64,000 nucleotides of DNA from NCBI GenBank assembly GCA_003996215.1, contig QJPP01002917.1:186001-250000 (forward strand), written 5' to 3'. Under the pieces are notes generated by a model, which did no database searches, was not told the DNA's origin, and worked only from the letters and a program-made list of their open reading frames with translations. Position 1 is the stretch's first letter; each line of letters begins with the position of its first letter. This document shows positions 44,913 through 57,787 of the stretch, piece by piece. The stretch comes from Jaltomata sinuosa (lineage: Eukaryota; Streptophyta; Magnoliopsida; Solanales; Solanaceae). The position numbers and the translations under genes were made by a program.

Positions 44913-47209
44913 CATGTAAATTTAGACAAGCTGTTGTACTAAGTCGTATTCTTACTACCAGTATCCTAGGACTTCACAGTAATCATTGTTTTGGTTAAAA
45001 AGAGATAAAATCCGAAATTTTATTTGCAATTTTTTTCATGAAAAACACCCTTTTTTTGCTACTATGATTGAACCATGAACGATCCAGTAAGTTGATTGCA
45101 TCTTGATGATTATGTGTTAGCCTCCATTTGTTTTAAGCACAAAATTTTTGTTACATGTCTAATTTGGCCGCCATTCTCTTCCTTTCTTCCCTTTTATGGC
45201 ATGATTGATTCCTTTAGGTGAAATTGTCTCTTTTAAACAATATATGAGTTGCTAAATTTTCTATTTTAAGTCTTTCATGTCTGGCGAGTCAGTCAAAAAC
45301 AAGTTGTTTTATCTGTATTTGAATCATGTCTAAATCTGAAATTTCTTTTCTTTGCTTAAAGATCGAGTAGACTCGTCAAGCTTGAGTCTTGAGATATAAC
45401 TTTGAATATTGTCTTGTACTAGTTGTAAGTATGATATGAGCATGCCCTTTGTTTGGATATCATGCTTGAGTTTCATGAACAATTCATTCTCATTAGCCTC
45501 CTATCATGTTCACCAGATTATAATCAAGCCTAAAATTGGTTAAAGACTCAGATATCTCGTGTGATGATCAACCACCCTTAGCATGATTAGGATAGTTCAA
45601 TCCCTATTGTATATATTTTCTCGAGAATCATGATCTAGACTGGTAAAGTAGTATAGACGATTAAAAGGGTCTCAGTTCTTTCCAAAAGATAGCATTCTCC
45701 CATCCCCAATATGTTCTTGATATTCAAAATTTGATCGCGTTAAGGCTCGTAATTAGGCAGTATTATACAAATATAAGGAAATCTGAAAGAGTAGCTTTGT
45801 GGTGCATTTAGTCAAAACATAGATCGACCTATGACTAACTTGAATAGAGTTCAATTCTTTACCGCTGAGTGATGTGTATTCTTCCTTCCTAGATAACGTT
45901 ATGGCTCGATTTTATTTTCATATTTTTCCTGATATAAGCATGAGTCGATTGAAAGTGTCCCTAATTGTGTTGGCATGACCATTGACTTTATTGTTAGTAT
46001 GTGAATCTTTCATGTTAGTTTATTCCCTGCCAAATAAGCTAGTACTAACATGTTGATTGCACAATAATGTTCATGGACAATGGTTGGTTCTGCACATGAT
46101 TCATTTTCCTTGGAAACATCTCTAATTATCAAGGTTCCGAGATATGCATATTTAACACTTCTTGTTAGAAAACATGTTTGGAGTAAATGCTAATTGTCTT
46201 TGTTCTTCCTTTACATGATGCCATTATTTATTCTTTTCTTTTTCTTCTTTCTTTCATGAACTGCCCTAAGTCGACTTGGATTCCCACTCCGCTCTTGCAT
46301 TTCCGTTGGGTTTCAACCTGATAAATCCCATCGAGTCACCTCTCCAGAAAATATGCATAAAGTGGGATGTTATAGGAAGGAGGAAGTGAATAAATGGACT
46401 TAAAAGTCCATAACTTGAGCAGCAATAACAATAGTCCAAATGGGCTAGAAAATTTGAAGAAAATGGGGCAAAGCCCATAAAACAACAGTAGTAGAAGCAG
46501 CCCAAATGGGCAAAGACTTGGAGAAACTGGACCAAAGTCCAATTGGTTTAAGCAGAGGCTTAATCACTTACTTCTTCCCTCTTTTAATTCACATTGTATA
46601 AATTTTGAAATTATTTGTGTGCTTATTTGACTCTAACATTTTATTTAACTTAGTCAAAATCCCCAAAAGAAGAACCTTTCTTGTTTAAATATTTTCCTTA
46701 AGTTAATTAATTTTCTTTTGATTAGTTTCTTCATTATATTTTCTTAAGCTCCAAGTACAAAAGCATGATTATTATTTTCTTTAAAAAAAATGAATTCATT
46801 GTTTCCTCAAATTCGTTACTGAGAATTTCAACTTTACATTTGGTACACTTATCTTTAGTCAAATTATCTTGTTAATAATAATTCTCATGTTTTCATAACA
46901 AATTATTTTTTCCTAGGTAGTCAAAAGTTAGTTTTAACAAGATCGTAAAACTATGAGTTAACGGATACTCTTGGTGCCTTAACACCCTTCCAAGAGTATT
47001 AATATGAACCTCTTACCCTTAATCTCTTATTTTCTAAATCATTTACTGTTTTAAGACTTTAGAAAATTTAAAAGGTTTTCTTAATTTCCTTTATAAAATT
47101 AAGTGGCGACTCTTGCTTTTACTTGAAATTGTCTTGAAATTATTAACTTAGTTTCGAAACGATTTTAAAAGTCGAAAACCATTTGCCCTGTTCAAAAAAT
47201 CCAAAAACA
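44913..47209 (+). mobile_element. Element B: 5' LTR, right fragment
   Basis: This continues the LTR interrupted at 13890. It matches the reverse complement of the LTRs of A beginning with AAATTTAGACAAGCTG (compare 15975-15990) and stays related, with losses, to its end CCAAAAACA at 47209, next to the primer site. Bases 44913-44917 are the right target duplication of A. The long - strand frames near 46266-46542 overlap each other in shifted frames and are not supported as genes. Confidence 0.83.
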
Positions 47210-47213
47210 AAAA

Positions 47214-47229
47214 TGGCGACTCCGCTGGG
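47214..47229 (+). other. Primer-binding site of element B
   Basis: TGGCGACTCCGCTGGG, four bases after the LTR end. It is the Ogre-type tRNA-Arg primer site and fixes B on the + strand. Confidence 0.85.
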
Positions 47230-48667
47230 AATTTCAACTAGGTTCTAACCAAAATGATTTTAACTATCTCTTATTTGACTAACTATTTGGTTTAATTTTC
47301 GGATATTATAAACTGTTGCATTTTCATGGCATATTCCACCTCCCTTGGAAAAGCATTAGTTTGCATTAGGAATAAAAGGCGATTATGCAAGTATTTGCAA
47401 TCGCCCTTCACTAAAAACACACTTTCTCAAAACAGACAAGTGAAGTAGTTGACCCGCGGTTGGTTAATGGTCACTTGTTGTTTTAGCCCATGATTATCCG
47501 CCCGAGTTCTCGGTCATTTTCAAATAAACCAACTCTAGTCAATCCATTAGCAAGACCACCTTGTGTTCGAAAGGGCCCTCGGCCTGAAAGAACAATCATC
47601 CCTTATGTGTTTAATTAAAGGATATGATGTCGAGTTGTACAAACCATTGTCTCTCGGGGTTGGAATTTTTTAGGTAGTTCTTTATTATTGGAATGAAAGG
47701 AAGATCGTCAGGCGTTTAGAATTCCAAGAAATTCTAGAAGTTTGAGAATGAAAGACTTTTTTACGGTGGCCTAGTTTAGGATTGTACCCCTGCATGGGAC
47801 TGATATTCAATGTACATCCCTTTCTCATTTTTGTATCCCTATATCATTTAATCGATTTGTATATAATATTTTTGGGGTAATAGAACGTTTACAAATGACA
47901 TACATCCTTCAATTAGTTAGGCCTACCTTTGGCATAAAAAGGTCACATACTTGTATAGGGCGCGCTATAAACTACTACGTGATATAACTGTCTTATGTGC
48001 TTATGTGTGTTGCCCAAATCAAAGGTGAATTGATCTTCTCCTATTTCAATATTTTAGAACCCTTAGGCAGGATATAAGCCCACCATGCGAGGTCTAACCA
48101 AAATCACCTTTGGAGTTCTTCAAATTTTCCAGAAAAATCCAAAGCCTCCTTAAAATTCTCTTCAAATCTTATTCCTAACTCTTCGAAAAATGAACTTACC
48201 ATATCCAAACTACATCCTTTAAGGGTCAGTCCCCTATACCTAAAAATTCTCATTTTCCCTTTTTTGGTAAAAGAAAATAAAGGATTTTTTCTTGACTCTA
48301 AGAATCTACACCAGAATATCAAGATTCATCACGAGTCAATTTAACCTGTCGAAACACTCATTTCAAAATCAACGGGCAAGTTCCTGTCCGTTTGAATCCT
48401 CCTGTAAAAATCCACCCGTGGATTGATTCACCATTAATAAAGAAACATTTGTTTATTTATGTTTTTTCAAATAACTTGTATTATTTATCATGAATAAAAT
48501 CTAACATGGTTGCCTTTTGAGTTATTTTTCTGTAACAGGTAAGAGTTAAAAAATTGGTCAGTGTTGAAAAAATAGAAAAACATCCTCACTTCAAGACAAA
48601 GCATCCTCCCCTAACCGTAGCTTGATAAAAATGACTTGGTAATACCAAAGAAACTAGGTTAACCAAC
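47230..48667 (+). other. Element B leader, no ORF1
   Basis: About 1.4 kb from primer site to gag start. Its first part matches the leader of A, but no trace of ORF1 or of the second gag-like module of A is visible. No gene is supported in either strand. Confidence 0.6.
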
Positions 48668-50822
48668 ATGTCTATACAAGATCCAATCCTAGTAGATCAG
48701 AGTGATCTGATTGCGCAACTAATACAAAAGATTGATGAGATGGAGGAAGAAATGCAAAAAAACAAAGAAATAACCAAGATGACCAATGCTGAAAATGCAC
48801 CCATATCCAACGAAGTGAGGCCTCCGATCCATTTTCCTTCTCTAAGTTCTCCGGAATTTGAACGTTTCCCTACCCACTTGAATGCACCCGCTCTCTCCAT
48901 TCCTAAAGTACCTACCATTGACTTAACTACTTCAAATGCCTATAGTTTTCAGAACATTCCTCCTGCGTACCAAAATAACTCAAACATCGCTAACCCATAA
49001 AATTTTACCTCCACATACCAAAATCATGCTTCAAGTGTCCCGCACTTACCATCTACTCAAACTATACCACCCGTCATCTTTCATACCACTACACTCGAAC
49101 CTTACTCCACCATTCAAGAGAAACTCAAGCTTGAACATTATGAGAAAAAAAAGAGAGAATTGAAGGTTGTGGGGGATAAGCATGATAAGGACATGATGTT
49201 ACTGAAAGAAGAGATTGCCAAGATCAAAGAATCATGGAGTTTGCCCGACAAAGAGGGATTTAGCTATGACAATCTTTGCGTCTATCCAGATTTGAAACTG
49301 CCTGAAGGATTTAAAATTCCAAAGTTTGAGACTTTCGATGGCAACGGAAATCCCACGTTTCATTTGAGGAGTTATTTTGATTGAATAAATAGGAGCGGGT
49401 AAAAATGAAGCGCTATTAATGAGGCTCTTTAGCCAAAGCCTAACCGGTGAAGCGCTAGAATGGTTTACTTCGCAAGAGTTGAAGAAATGGTCTGGATGGA
49501 ATTCCTTGGCCAAAGATTTTGCTAGAAGATTTGCTTATAATGTGGAAATTGTGCTAGATAGGTATTCGCTAGATCGTATCAAGAAAAAAAACGATGAGTG
49601 TTTTTGTGACTATGCCCATCGGTGGAGAATGGAAGCAGCGAAGGTCCAGCCTGCTATGCGTGAGGAAGAAATCGTCATCGTATTTATGCGAGCCCATGAA
49701 TTGGAAGTCTATGACAAGATGATTTCAGAAATCAATTTGAAGTTTGTTGATTTAGTTAAAATTGGTGAAACGGTCGAAGAGGGCCTTAGGACTGGAAAAA
49801 TCACCAGGATCTCTACACAGCCAGAGTCTCCAGGATTTCCAAAAAAAAATGGGAAGACGTATCCTTTGTGTCTTTTGGTTCGAGCACAAGATCTAGAAAA
49901 CCATCAAAATTTAGCTCCCAGAAGCTTTCATCATCCAAGACATAGCTCCACAAAACCTTTGCCCTGCTTTCTATACTTAAACTAGTTACCAAACTCCACC
50001 TATGAATTATAATAACCCCTCTAGAAATTACTAAACACCTTCACGAAATTATCAAAACTACCAACCAAATTTCCAAACACCATCTCCAAGCTACAAAAAG
50101 AAACCTCTTTGAACCTTCACACTATTGGCTGAAAGCCGGACTCAACTTTTTGAAAGACTCAAAGAAGCAGGATTGATTCAACCCATTATGTCGAGATATA
50201 TCAATACCAACTCTCAGTTCTTTAAAGTCAATCGCTATTGTGCATACCATGCTAGAAGTGCTGGGCATGCTACAAAAGATTGCATCAATTTGAAATACAA
50301 GATTCAGGACTTGATCGACCAGAAGGTTATCTCACTTCAGACAACATTATCAAATGTCACCAACCATGGAGGAGACGCTCTCAATATGATAGAGGATGAT
50401 GAAGAGTGGATGGCAAGCAAGTTCATAACACAAGTCAGCTCGGGAAAAATGAAAAAATTAGTTGTGGCTTCCCTGAACATAAACGAGAAGTCTAAGATAA
50501 TGACTACACCTTGTCAAGCATTCCCTGAAAAGCCTCCAAAATTTGGTGTAGGCCATGTCAAATCAAAGAGAACCAGTCTAAAGACAAGGTTAAGAAGAAT
50601 ATTGATCTGGAGATGCCAAATCCACTCAGTCACCTCTACCAGTCACTTTCCACATGTGGAAATCCCGCAAGTAATGGTCCTGAGGATGGAATCAGACACC
50701 TCTTCAAAGAATGTGATGATATCCTAAAGGAGTTCCCTGAGGCATCAGGAAAGCTTAACCTGGAGGAGCAGTTGCATAATTGGACCTCCACTCCACTCAT
50801 AATTCCTCGATTATTGTGGTAG
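48668..50822 (+). pseudogene. gag: Ogre-like gag of element B, broken and without protease
   Basis: The ATG at 48668 starts with SIQDPILVDQSDLIAQLIQK, a coiled-coil-like opening as in A. A TAA stops it at 48998, and the same frame continues (49160-49384) with GFKIPKFETFDGNGNPTFHL. After a stop and frameshift 49419-49985 gives LMRLFSQSLTGEALEWFTSQ and FVDLVKIGETVEEGLRTGKI. Another shift leads to 50125 with ESRTQLFERLKEAG, the knuckle CAYH-x5-HATKDC and IQDLIDQKVI. It then jumps to material corresponding to the very end of the protease reading frame of A (NPLSHLYQS, GPEDGIRHLFKECDDI). The aspartic protease and most of the G-patch-like part are missing, about 240 codons compared with A. Confidence 0.85.
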
Positions 50823-51457
50823 ATGAAGGGACAAATTTAAATTTTTTGCAAATTGGTGATGGTCTGAATGAGGCCCGAGACCCACCCTTTATTTTTCTAT
50901 TTCCCACAGTGTTATTTTTCTGCTTTCCAAAAGGCATAGACTTGTACTCGTACAAGCCATAGCCAATGATTGTGAAAATTTTCAATGAAAGCCTCGCCTA
51001 TCTCAAAAATTAACTGATTTTATTTACCTTTCATGTTTAAAATGATTATCTAACCTTATTTAAGTATGATTTAAGTAAAATAATTTAAAACCTGTCAATG
51101 TCATGCCATGTCATGAGTTGAATGAACAACTGAGGTAGATGATGAATGTGCAGAGTATGATGAAGAGATTATGGTCCTCGAACAATTTGAGAATCAAGAG
51201 AAATCTAGTCAAACAGATCATAACCGGTGTCCTCCTGACAAAAGTACAAAAGGAATTCAAGTACAGGAAATGAGTAGTTGATCCTCCCCCCCCATCAAGA
51301 TAACCACAAAGAAAAATTCACACTAAGTTGATGAAGACGTCATGTCATCCATAAAGTAATATCCAAAGATGTTGTCAGTGGAAGATGAGTAAAGTGTGGA
51401 CGAAACTGATCGACTCAGAAGATATCAAGGGATACTATGCCTAAAAATGGTTTTTCC
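50823..51457 (+). pseudogene. pol: Remnants of the pre-RT segment and integrase tail, element B
   Basis: The stretch after gag (GGTGATGGTCTGAATGAGGC, CTGCTTTCCAAAAGGCAT) matches the reverse complement of 22980-23100 in A. Near 51105-51260 a degenerate counterpart of the SCQELNERV segment follows (GTCATGAGTTGAATGAACAA, ATTATGGTCCTCGAACAATT). It ends at GGATACTATGCCTAA near 51430, equivalent to the KRYYA tail of integrase. As in A, no RT, RNase H or integrase core lies between. It is very degraded, so the match is by order and short words. Confidence 0.5.
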
Positions 51458-51541
51458 TTTTGTTTCTTTCCATGTAATCACATTTTTCTATCATTTGTAG
51501 TAATTTAACAATATTTCCCCTATCCTCTTTTTTATCTTGAA

Positions 51542-51686
51542 CTACGTAATGACCTGAATTCTCAAGAATGAGATACGTAGGCGGCCTTTTTTGGCTTCGG
51601 TCACCCCTTTATTAATTTTCAATATTCTCTCACTATAAGTGTGGAAACTATGTTTGACTTGATTCTTGCTTCAACGGGATACGTAG
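51542..51686 (+). other. Two hairpin-motif copies, element B
   Basis: Copy 51542-51580 has the perfect outer arms CTACGT/ACGTAG and inner arms TCTCA (51560-51564)/TGAGA (51569-51573) around AGAA. Copy 51648-51686 keeps the outer arms as CTATGT/ACGTAG, with a G-U pair, but not the inner arms. Both are followed by GGC and precede a T-rich or CACC stretch. Confidence 0.6.
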
Positions 51687-53049
51687 GCACCACAACGGCT
51701 CGGTCATACCACCCAAGGAAATGGAAATTCGGCAGAATTTTCGAGAAAGGAATCTCGAAAATTCAAAAATCGAAGATCATTCTCCAGCAAGTCAAAATAT
51801 AGAATGTGCTGAAGAGCAACTGAAGTGAATCTCGAGAAAGAATCTCATAATTCCCACAGAGTGTCAAATCTATTCATCATGAAACCTTTAACTGGGGAAG
51901 AAATTTTGAAGAGGACCTCAAAACCTTCTCAAAATTTGCACCAAACTTCATTCAAGAGTTTAGAAACAAACTCTGAAGAATTCCCCAGCAATGAGAGATC
52001 AGAGTCTACTTCAAAAATCCCCAACTGCAACAAAATCCAAGGCAGACTAATCCCAAGCTAAGACGGATTTCTCAATAGACTATTTTCAAACTTCCCAGCT
52101 AGGATGATGAAGCATTTTCTGAGCTCGCCAGCAATGTGTCAGATATATCAAGGCCTCGAGTGAAGGACGTTCATTATCTAGTACATGACATGACAATATT
52201 GGCAGAGATTTTTTTTTTCAAACCATTTCTTCAAAATTGCTATTTTTCAAAACTTAGGCGAAAAATCTTTATAAATTATTTTCTCCTTCATAAATTAAAT
52301 TTTTCTTACATCTGCCATGACCCGGAAAAATCGAGGCAAGCGCCCGAGAATGACACGCACCTGGAGATGAGAAAACAAGAGAAGAAGATCAAAGAAAGTC
52401 AATACAGATCAGTTTCTCCAAAAAACTAATAATTTTTCTATGGATGCAGGTTATCCTAAGAAGTGTCAGGAATCAGAGAAAATCCCTCATCATTCATCAT
52501 ATTCAAAGCAATGCGATGATACTAAATTCCCAAGATCAGCAATAAAGAGCCAAAATAATAGGAAGGGGCTGGAAGAGGTAGAGTTTCCTTGAACTTATAA
52601 TTTTCATGTAGTTTGCAGGAACTACCAGATAAGGAGAGATCGACGACATCCTCAAATCCCTAGGAGATGGGGATCACAATAAACACACGATATCATAACA
52701 TGGTATTTATAGTTGTTCCCAAATGGGGGTTCAACTATTCATTTACATTCAGAATAACCCCTCGTTGGTCAATCTACCTCGGAAAGAGGAGGAAGCTTGC
52801 AAATAAAGTTATTTTGAATTATATTATGAATGCTTTCTTTAAAGCTTTTCTTAAATTTGACTGTGATCGCTAGTAAAAGCGACGTTGTGTCTACAAATCC
52901 TTAGCCTTGAAGCACAGGTACACGTAAAGGAATCAATGTGATAACACAAAAGCTAAAGGTAATGTTTTCTGACATTACCATGAAGAACCATTTACATGTT
53001 TATGTTCATCACAAGGACCATCATCTGCAAACCGCCTCATGGGCTTTAT

Positions 53050-53560
53050 CTTATCACCACACTTATAAGCCACAACAATGGGAATGTACAAAGTATTCAA
53101 GTCGCAACAATGAAAATGCTCAAATCATGGCACTTCTAAGTCACAGTAATTAGAATGTGCAAGGTGTCTAAGTCGCAGCAACGGAAATACGCAAATCATG
53201 GCACTTCTAAGTTGCAACAAGGGGAATGTGCAAGGTGTCTAAGTCGCAACAACGGGAATGCGCAAATTATGGCATTTCTAAGTTGCAATAATAGGAATGT
53301 GCAAGGTGTCTGAGTTACAGCAACGGGAATGCGCAAATCATAGTACTTTTAAGTCGTAATAACGGGAATTAACAAGGTGTCTAAGTCACAGCAACGGGTG
53401 CAAATCATGCACACCACACTTGTAAGCCACAACAACGGAAATGTGCAGAGTATTCAAGATGCAACAACGAGGATTGCGCACCACACTTGTAAGCCATAAC
53501 AATGGGAATATGCAGAGTGTTCAAGTTATAGCAACGAGAATACATATACAGTCACAGGAT
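53050..53560. repeat. Tandem repeat of ~37-base units, element B
   Basis: Units of AAGTCGCARCAACGGGAATG followed alternately by CGCAAATCATGGCACTTCT or TGCAAGGTGTCT. About a dozen monomers form a 70-78-base higher-order pair. Some late copies replace the second half with CACACTTGTAAGCCA. Confidence 0.75.
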
Positions 53561-53639
53561 CAAATGATGTTCGCCACCAGGATTAAAGAATCATCATTCA
53601 AGGAAAGACTATAAGACGTCATCCAAAATTAGACGATGA

Positions 53640-54200
53640 ACTAGATTTCCCAAAAGTTAGTCGGTCAAAGGCTGTTTGTAAGTCACGACGACTTTTGAAA
53701 TTGGATAGTGTGCAAGATTTCCCAAAATTTGACAGACCAAGAGCCATTTGTAAGACACAACAATATTTGAAACATGATAGTGTGCAAGATCACCCAAGAT
53801 TTGGTTGTTCAAGGGTAATTTGTAAGTCGCAATAATATCTGAAATTGGATAAAAGTGCAAGACTACTGAAAATTGATAGTCTAGGGGTTATCTATAAGCC
53901 ATGACATATCCGCATTGATATTGTGCAAGACTACCCAAAGTCTAACAATTCAAGGAAAATCTATAAGTCGCGTTACATCTAAGATTGGATAAAAGTGTAG
54001 GATTACCTAATGACTGACAGTTCGAAGGACACATGTAAACCGCCTCTATCCAAAGTCGAATGATGAGAAAGATTACTTGAAAGCTGACAAATCATGGGAC
54101 ATCTATAATCTGCCTCTATCCAAAGTTGGATGATATGCAAGATAACCTGAGATTGACAATTCAAGGAATATCTATAAGTCACATTATTACAGAAGATGCG
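53640..54200. repeat. Diverged tandem repeat, element B
   Basis: About seven units with TTTGTAAGTCGCAATAAT, GAAATTGGATA, GTGCAAGAT and ACCCAAGATTTG-type words at 70-90-base spacing. It is the reverse-orientation counterpart of 18950-19740 in A. Confidence 0.65.
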
Positions 54201-57200
54201 CAGACTTACCCAAAGTCATATGCAAAGATTATCACCGATGGCTGAGAGGGTTATCATATTAAAGACCACTACAAGCGGTTGCAAGGACCGCCATATCCGA
54301 TGAAGTATAACAGATGTCCAAGAAGGTCATCACATTTGAAGAATTATCACGTTTAACTGCCAATGAAGGCAATCCTATCCGACAGTCACAAAGGCTATTA
54401 CTATGCTTATCGCAAAGCAGTTACAAATGGCTATGAGAGCCACGCTTTGATATTGGGCCTACCATCCCATAAGTGATCTATATGTTTATGTACCCGATTG
54501 AAGGTTATGTTGGGTTTTCCACCCCATAAGTGGTCTAGGTATTTGCTTGCCCACTCGCGGGCCTATACTTGAAATTGTATTGGATCATCCACCCCATAAG
54601 TAGCATATTCATGTGGAGACGTCCACCCCTCTTGGTATATTTATATACTCGCCAATATGATACTTTGGGTTGTCCACCCTAAAAAGTGACCATTAGGCTA
54701 ACTCTGTCGCTATGAGATGCCTATTATCGAGCCATCTACCTCTTTATAGTTGGATTATCAACAATTTTAAGTCACAACAATGGGAATCTGCAAAGTGTTC
54801 AAGTTGCAGCAACGGGAATGCTCACTAAGTACAACACTGCTAAGTCACTACAAATAGTTACAAGGACCATTACATTACAAAGGACTACAAAGATCTTCAT
54901 ATTTAAAGATCGTCACGTCCAACTGCCACAAAGGCAATCTTATTCGATTGCTACGAAGGTTATCATGTCTACTTGTCGCAAAAGTCGCTATTCCCTAAGA
55001 TAGGGACATGAAAAGATGACATCTTCTTCAGAAATCAACATATTCAGAAATGAGGTACAGAAGCTATCTCTTCTTATTGAACTACTTTACTACTAACAAT
55101 GTTGGTTCAAAATATTACCGAAAGCATCCGAGAGGATGAAAATCTCGAACCAAAACAATAGGTGCAGTTCATGTGAAAAGAATATCACAACACAGGATTT
55201 GGACATAATCCAAGGATGAGAACACGTCAAGAGGACGTCACAACACGGGATTCAAATGTAATCCAAGTATAAGGTATGACAAAGAAACTATCTCTCCAAA
55301 TGGAATTACATTACCACTAATAATTTTGTTTTGAGATATTATCGAGAGCATCCGAGAGGATGAAATTCTCAAAATAAAAAACCACAGGTGTGGACTATTT
55401 CAAAAAGGATGCAGCATAACGTGGAACTTTTTCTTAGCAGCATACTGGACATAGTCCAAAAAGGAATACCAAACTCTTTGGATGCAAGTTAAGGGACGAC
55501 TTCCACTGCCATCAAACCATACCTCTATCAAAAGGCATGTGGATATTCCTATCGTTGGGTCTTAGTTTCGCATCCAGAGTATTTTCTGACCTCACTAAAA
55601 GCAATATTCTTTTTATTCAAATCTGGGTGACAATACACCTCGAGCTTTGGGAATTATGTCCATGTATCTCTTATTTATAGATATAAGGGCCCCACTTCTA
55701 TAATTGAGATGATTACAAGCCTCTTTTCCATAATTTGATATATTTGTCACTCATCCCGAGCCAAGGGTTGTCTTAAGCATAAAGATTACCTTTTCCACCG
55801 ATTGAGTTGAACTAAAAGTAGCCTGATTCCCAGAGTCTTGGGATATGTAGGCAGGCTCTATGTTGAAAACACAGCTGCACTCCAAACCCCCTAAATCCTC
55901 TTATTCCCCAGCTTTCTGATCTCTTCGTAATCCAAAACTGGGATAAGTTTTGAATTTTTTAAAAATCGTGCATAAATTCGAGCGTCTTGAACTACAAGTG
56001 ACCTGAATTCTCATGTAACCTGAGATATGTAAGAAATCTGATATGGGGGTTCGGCTATAATTCCTTAAAATTCATGTTACAACCAACTGCTTCCGAGAGA
56101 TGAATTTGTGATCAGACAAAATTGGTGTCACGACCCGATTTCTCAGGTCATGATGGCACCTACAATCCCCCAATAAGCGAACCAATTTTCGTAGCTCGAA
56201 ACGGTTAGTAATGGGCTACTGCATAAACAAAATGTACAATAAGCAGAAATAAGCGAAAGCAGAACGTAAAAGTAGACAAAGAAGAAGAAAAACCCAAATA
56301 TATACATAAAGAAAACTACACCAACCCCAAGACTTGGTATCGATAGTACAGAAGCTTCTAATAGAATACAAGTCCTAGAAGTAACAAAATATAATACAAA
56401 TCTGTCTTCGAAGATACAAGGAGTAACAGTACAAAAGATAAGATGTAGACAAGCCCCGATCTACTAGTGCTCACCCTAGTCTCGATATCCAAAAGCTGCA
56501 CGAGTCTCCAACATGATCAATGGAGAAAGCTCAACTAATATCTTCACCAAAAAGTGCAGAAGTGTAGTATGAGCACCAAGACAACGGGTACTCAGTAGGT
56601 ATCATCGGCTGACTGAGCGCATATAAGATATAAAAATGGTAAGTAGTAGATAGCAAGAAAGCAGTCACGGAAAATAATTGAGAAAGCACACGAAACTAGC
56701 ACAGAGAACAGACAACCAAGAGTAATAACAAACAATGCTAGCACAGAAAACCAATATACACAGAACACAGGTGTAAGAAGAAGAACGCACCTGGGATCCT
56801 TGCAACAATGGCATATAAAAGGAGAGAGTTTAAAAGGCATGGCGGTATACCAGTAACCTCAAGAAAAAGAAAGAAGGAAAGCAGTCTAACATACTCAAGA
56901 TGGAATCAACAAGCATAAGGAAATCATAACACCAATCCAACTTCAAGATAGCATAAACAGGAATCCACCTCTCAAGTATCAACCTAGGGTGGAACCACTA
57001 AACCACAATAACCGAGAGACACTACTCAAATCCTCATAAGGATGGAAACAGAAACTCACACTCTGCTAAGAAGGCCACACAAAAGTGCCTCAATAAGATA
57101 GGACTCCCAAGCCCCCTCAATAATCAAATCCCACAACCGGAGCTTCAACAGGGTAATAACTGCTAAGCCACAAGAACCCTAAGCCATGACAAGCTCTAAG

Positions 57201-57639
57201 TAAAGAGAGGAGTAAATATAATCTACTTACAGTCCCAGTGGCTGCCCATACAACCGAGGAATGCAATCAAGTGAAAACAAACCCTCCGGGTGCCTATACA
57301 ACCGGAGCGTACGCTGAACACACAGTAAACAAGGGTGGAATTCGAGTGAAATATGCATGATGATGATATGATGGAACCAATAATAGTAACCCTATATGCA
57401 CCTCTTCCCGACACTTCGGTAGGAGGACCTATGGTGGGACATGCCCGCTATACCTCATCCTACATCGTATACCCCTCCTCCGGTGCACCCGACTCCTAGC
57501 CAGGACCCAGAGCGGAGGGCCCATAGAGGTCCCTGACCACATAAAATAATGGATGTGAAATCTCTAACATGTCATTCCAAAACAAGTGTGGGTTCAAGCC
57601 AGTGGCTAAATCTCGAATATGCATGCCCGGGATTGAACC

Positions 57640-57780
57640 CGGTCTAAAACAGTAGTAGTAATCTCAGAAGACCCTCTCAAAGGGTGCCCAAAGTATACTC
57701 GGGTCTAAATCAATAATAAAAGTCTCAACAACCCTCTCAAAGGGTTCCCAGAGCGTATCCGAGTCTAAATCCATAAGAAA
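57640..57780. repeat. About 60-base unit, two copies, element D LTR
   Basis: CCCTCTCAAAGGGT, CCAGAGCGTATCCGAGTCTAAAT-like words occur twice, each preceded by AGTAATCTC or AGTCTCAACAA. The F LTR holds a single related stretch near 27440-27490. Confidence 0.6.
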
Positions 57781-57787
57781 ATCAGAT

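Larger units (their letters stand above)
51458..56125 (+). other. Element B non-coding 3' region
   Basis: About 4.7 kb with no supported gene. It holds four hairpin-motif copies (51542, 51648, 55806, 55988), a 37-base-unit repeat field (53050-53560), a diverged 75-90-base repeat field (53640-54200) and spaced CCACCCCATAAGT words (54470-54690). From 55620 it follows the reverse complement of 18345-17850 in A almost to the polypurine tract. It is cut by D at 56126 in ACAAAATTGG, so the tract and 3' LTR of B should lie right of the window. Confidence 0.7.
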
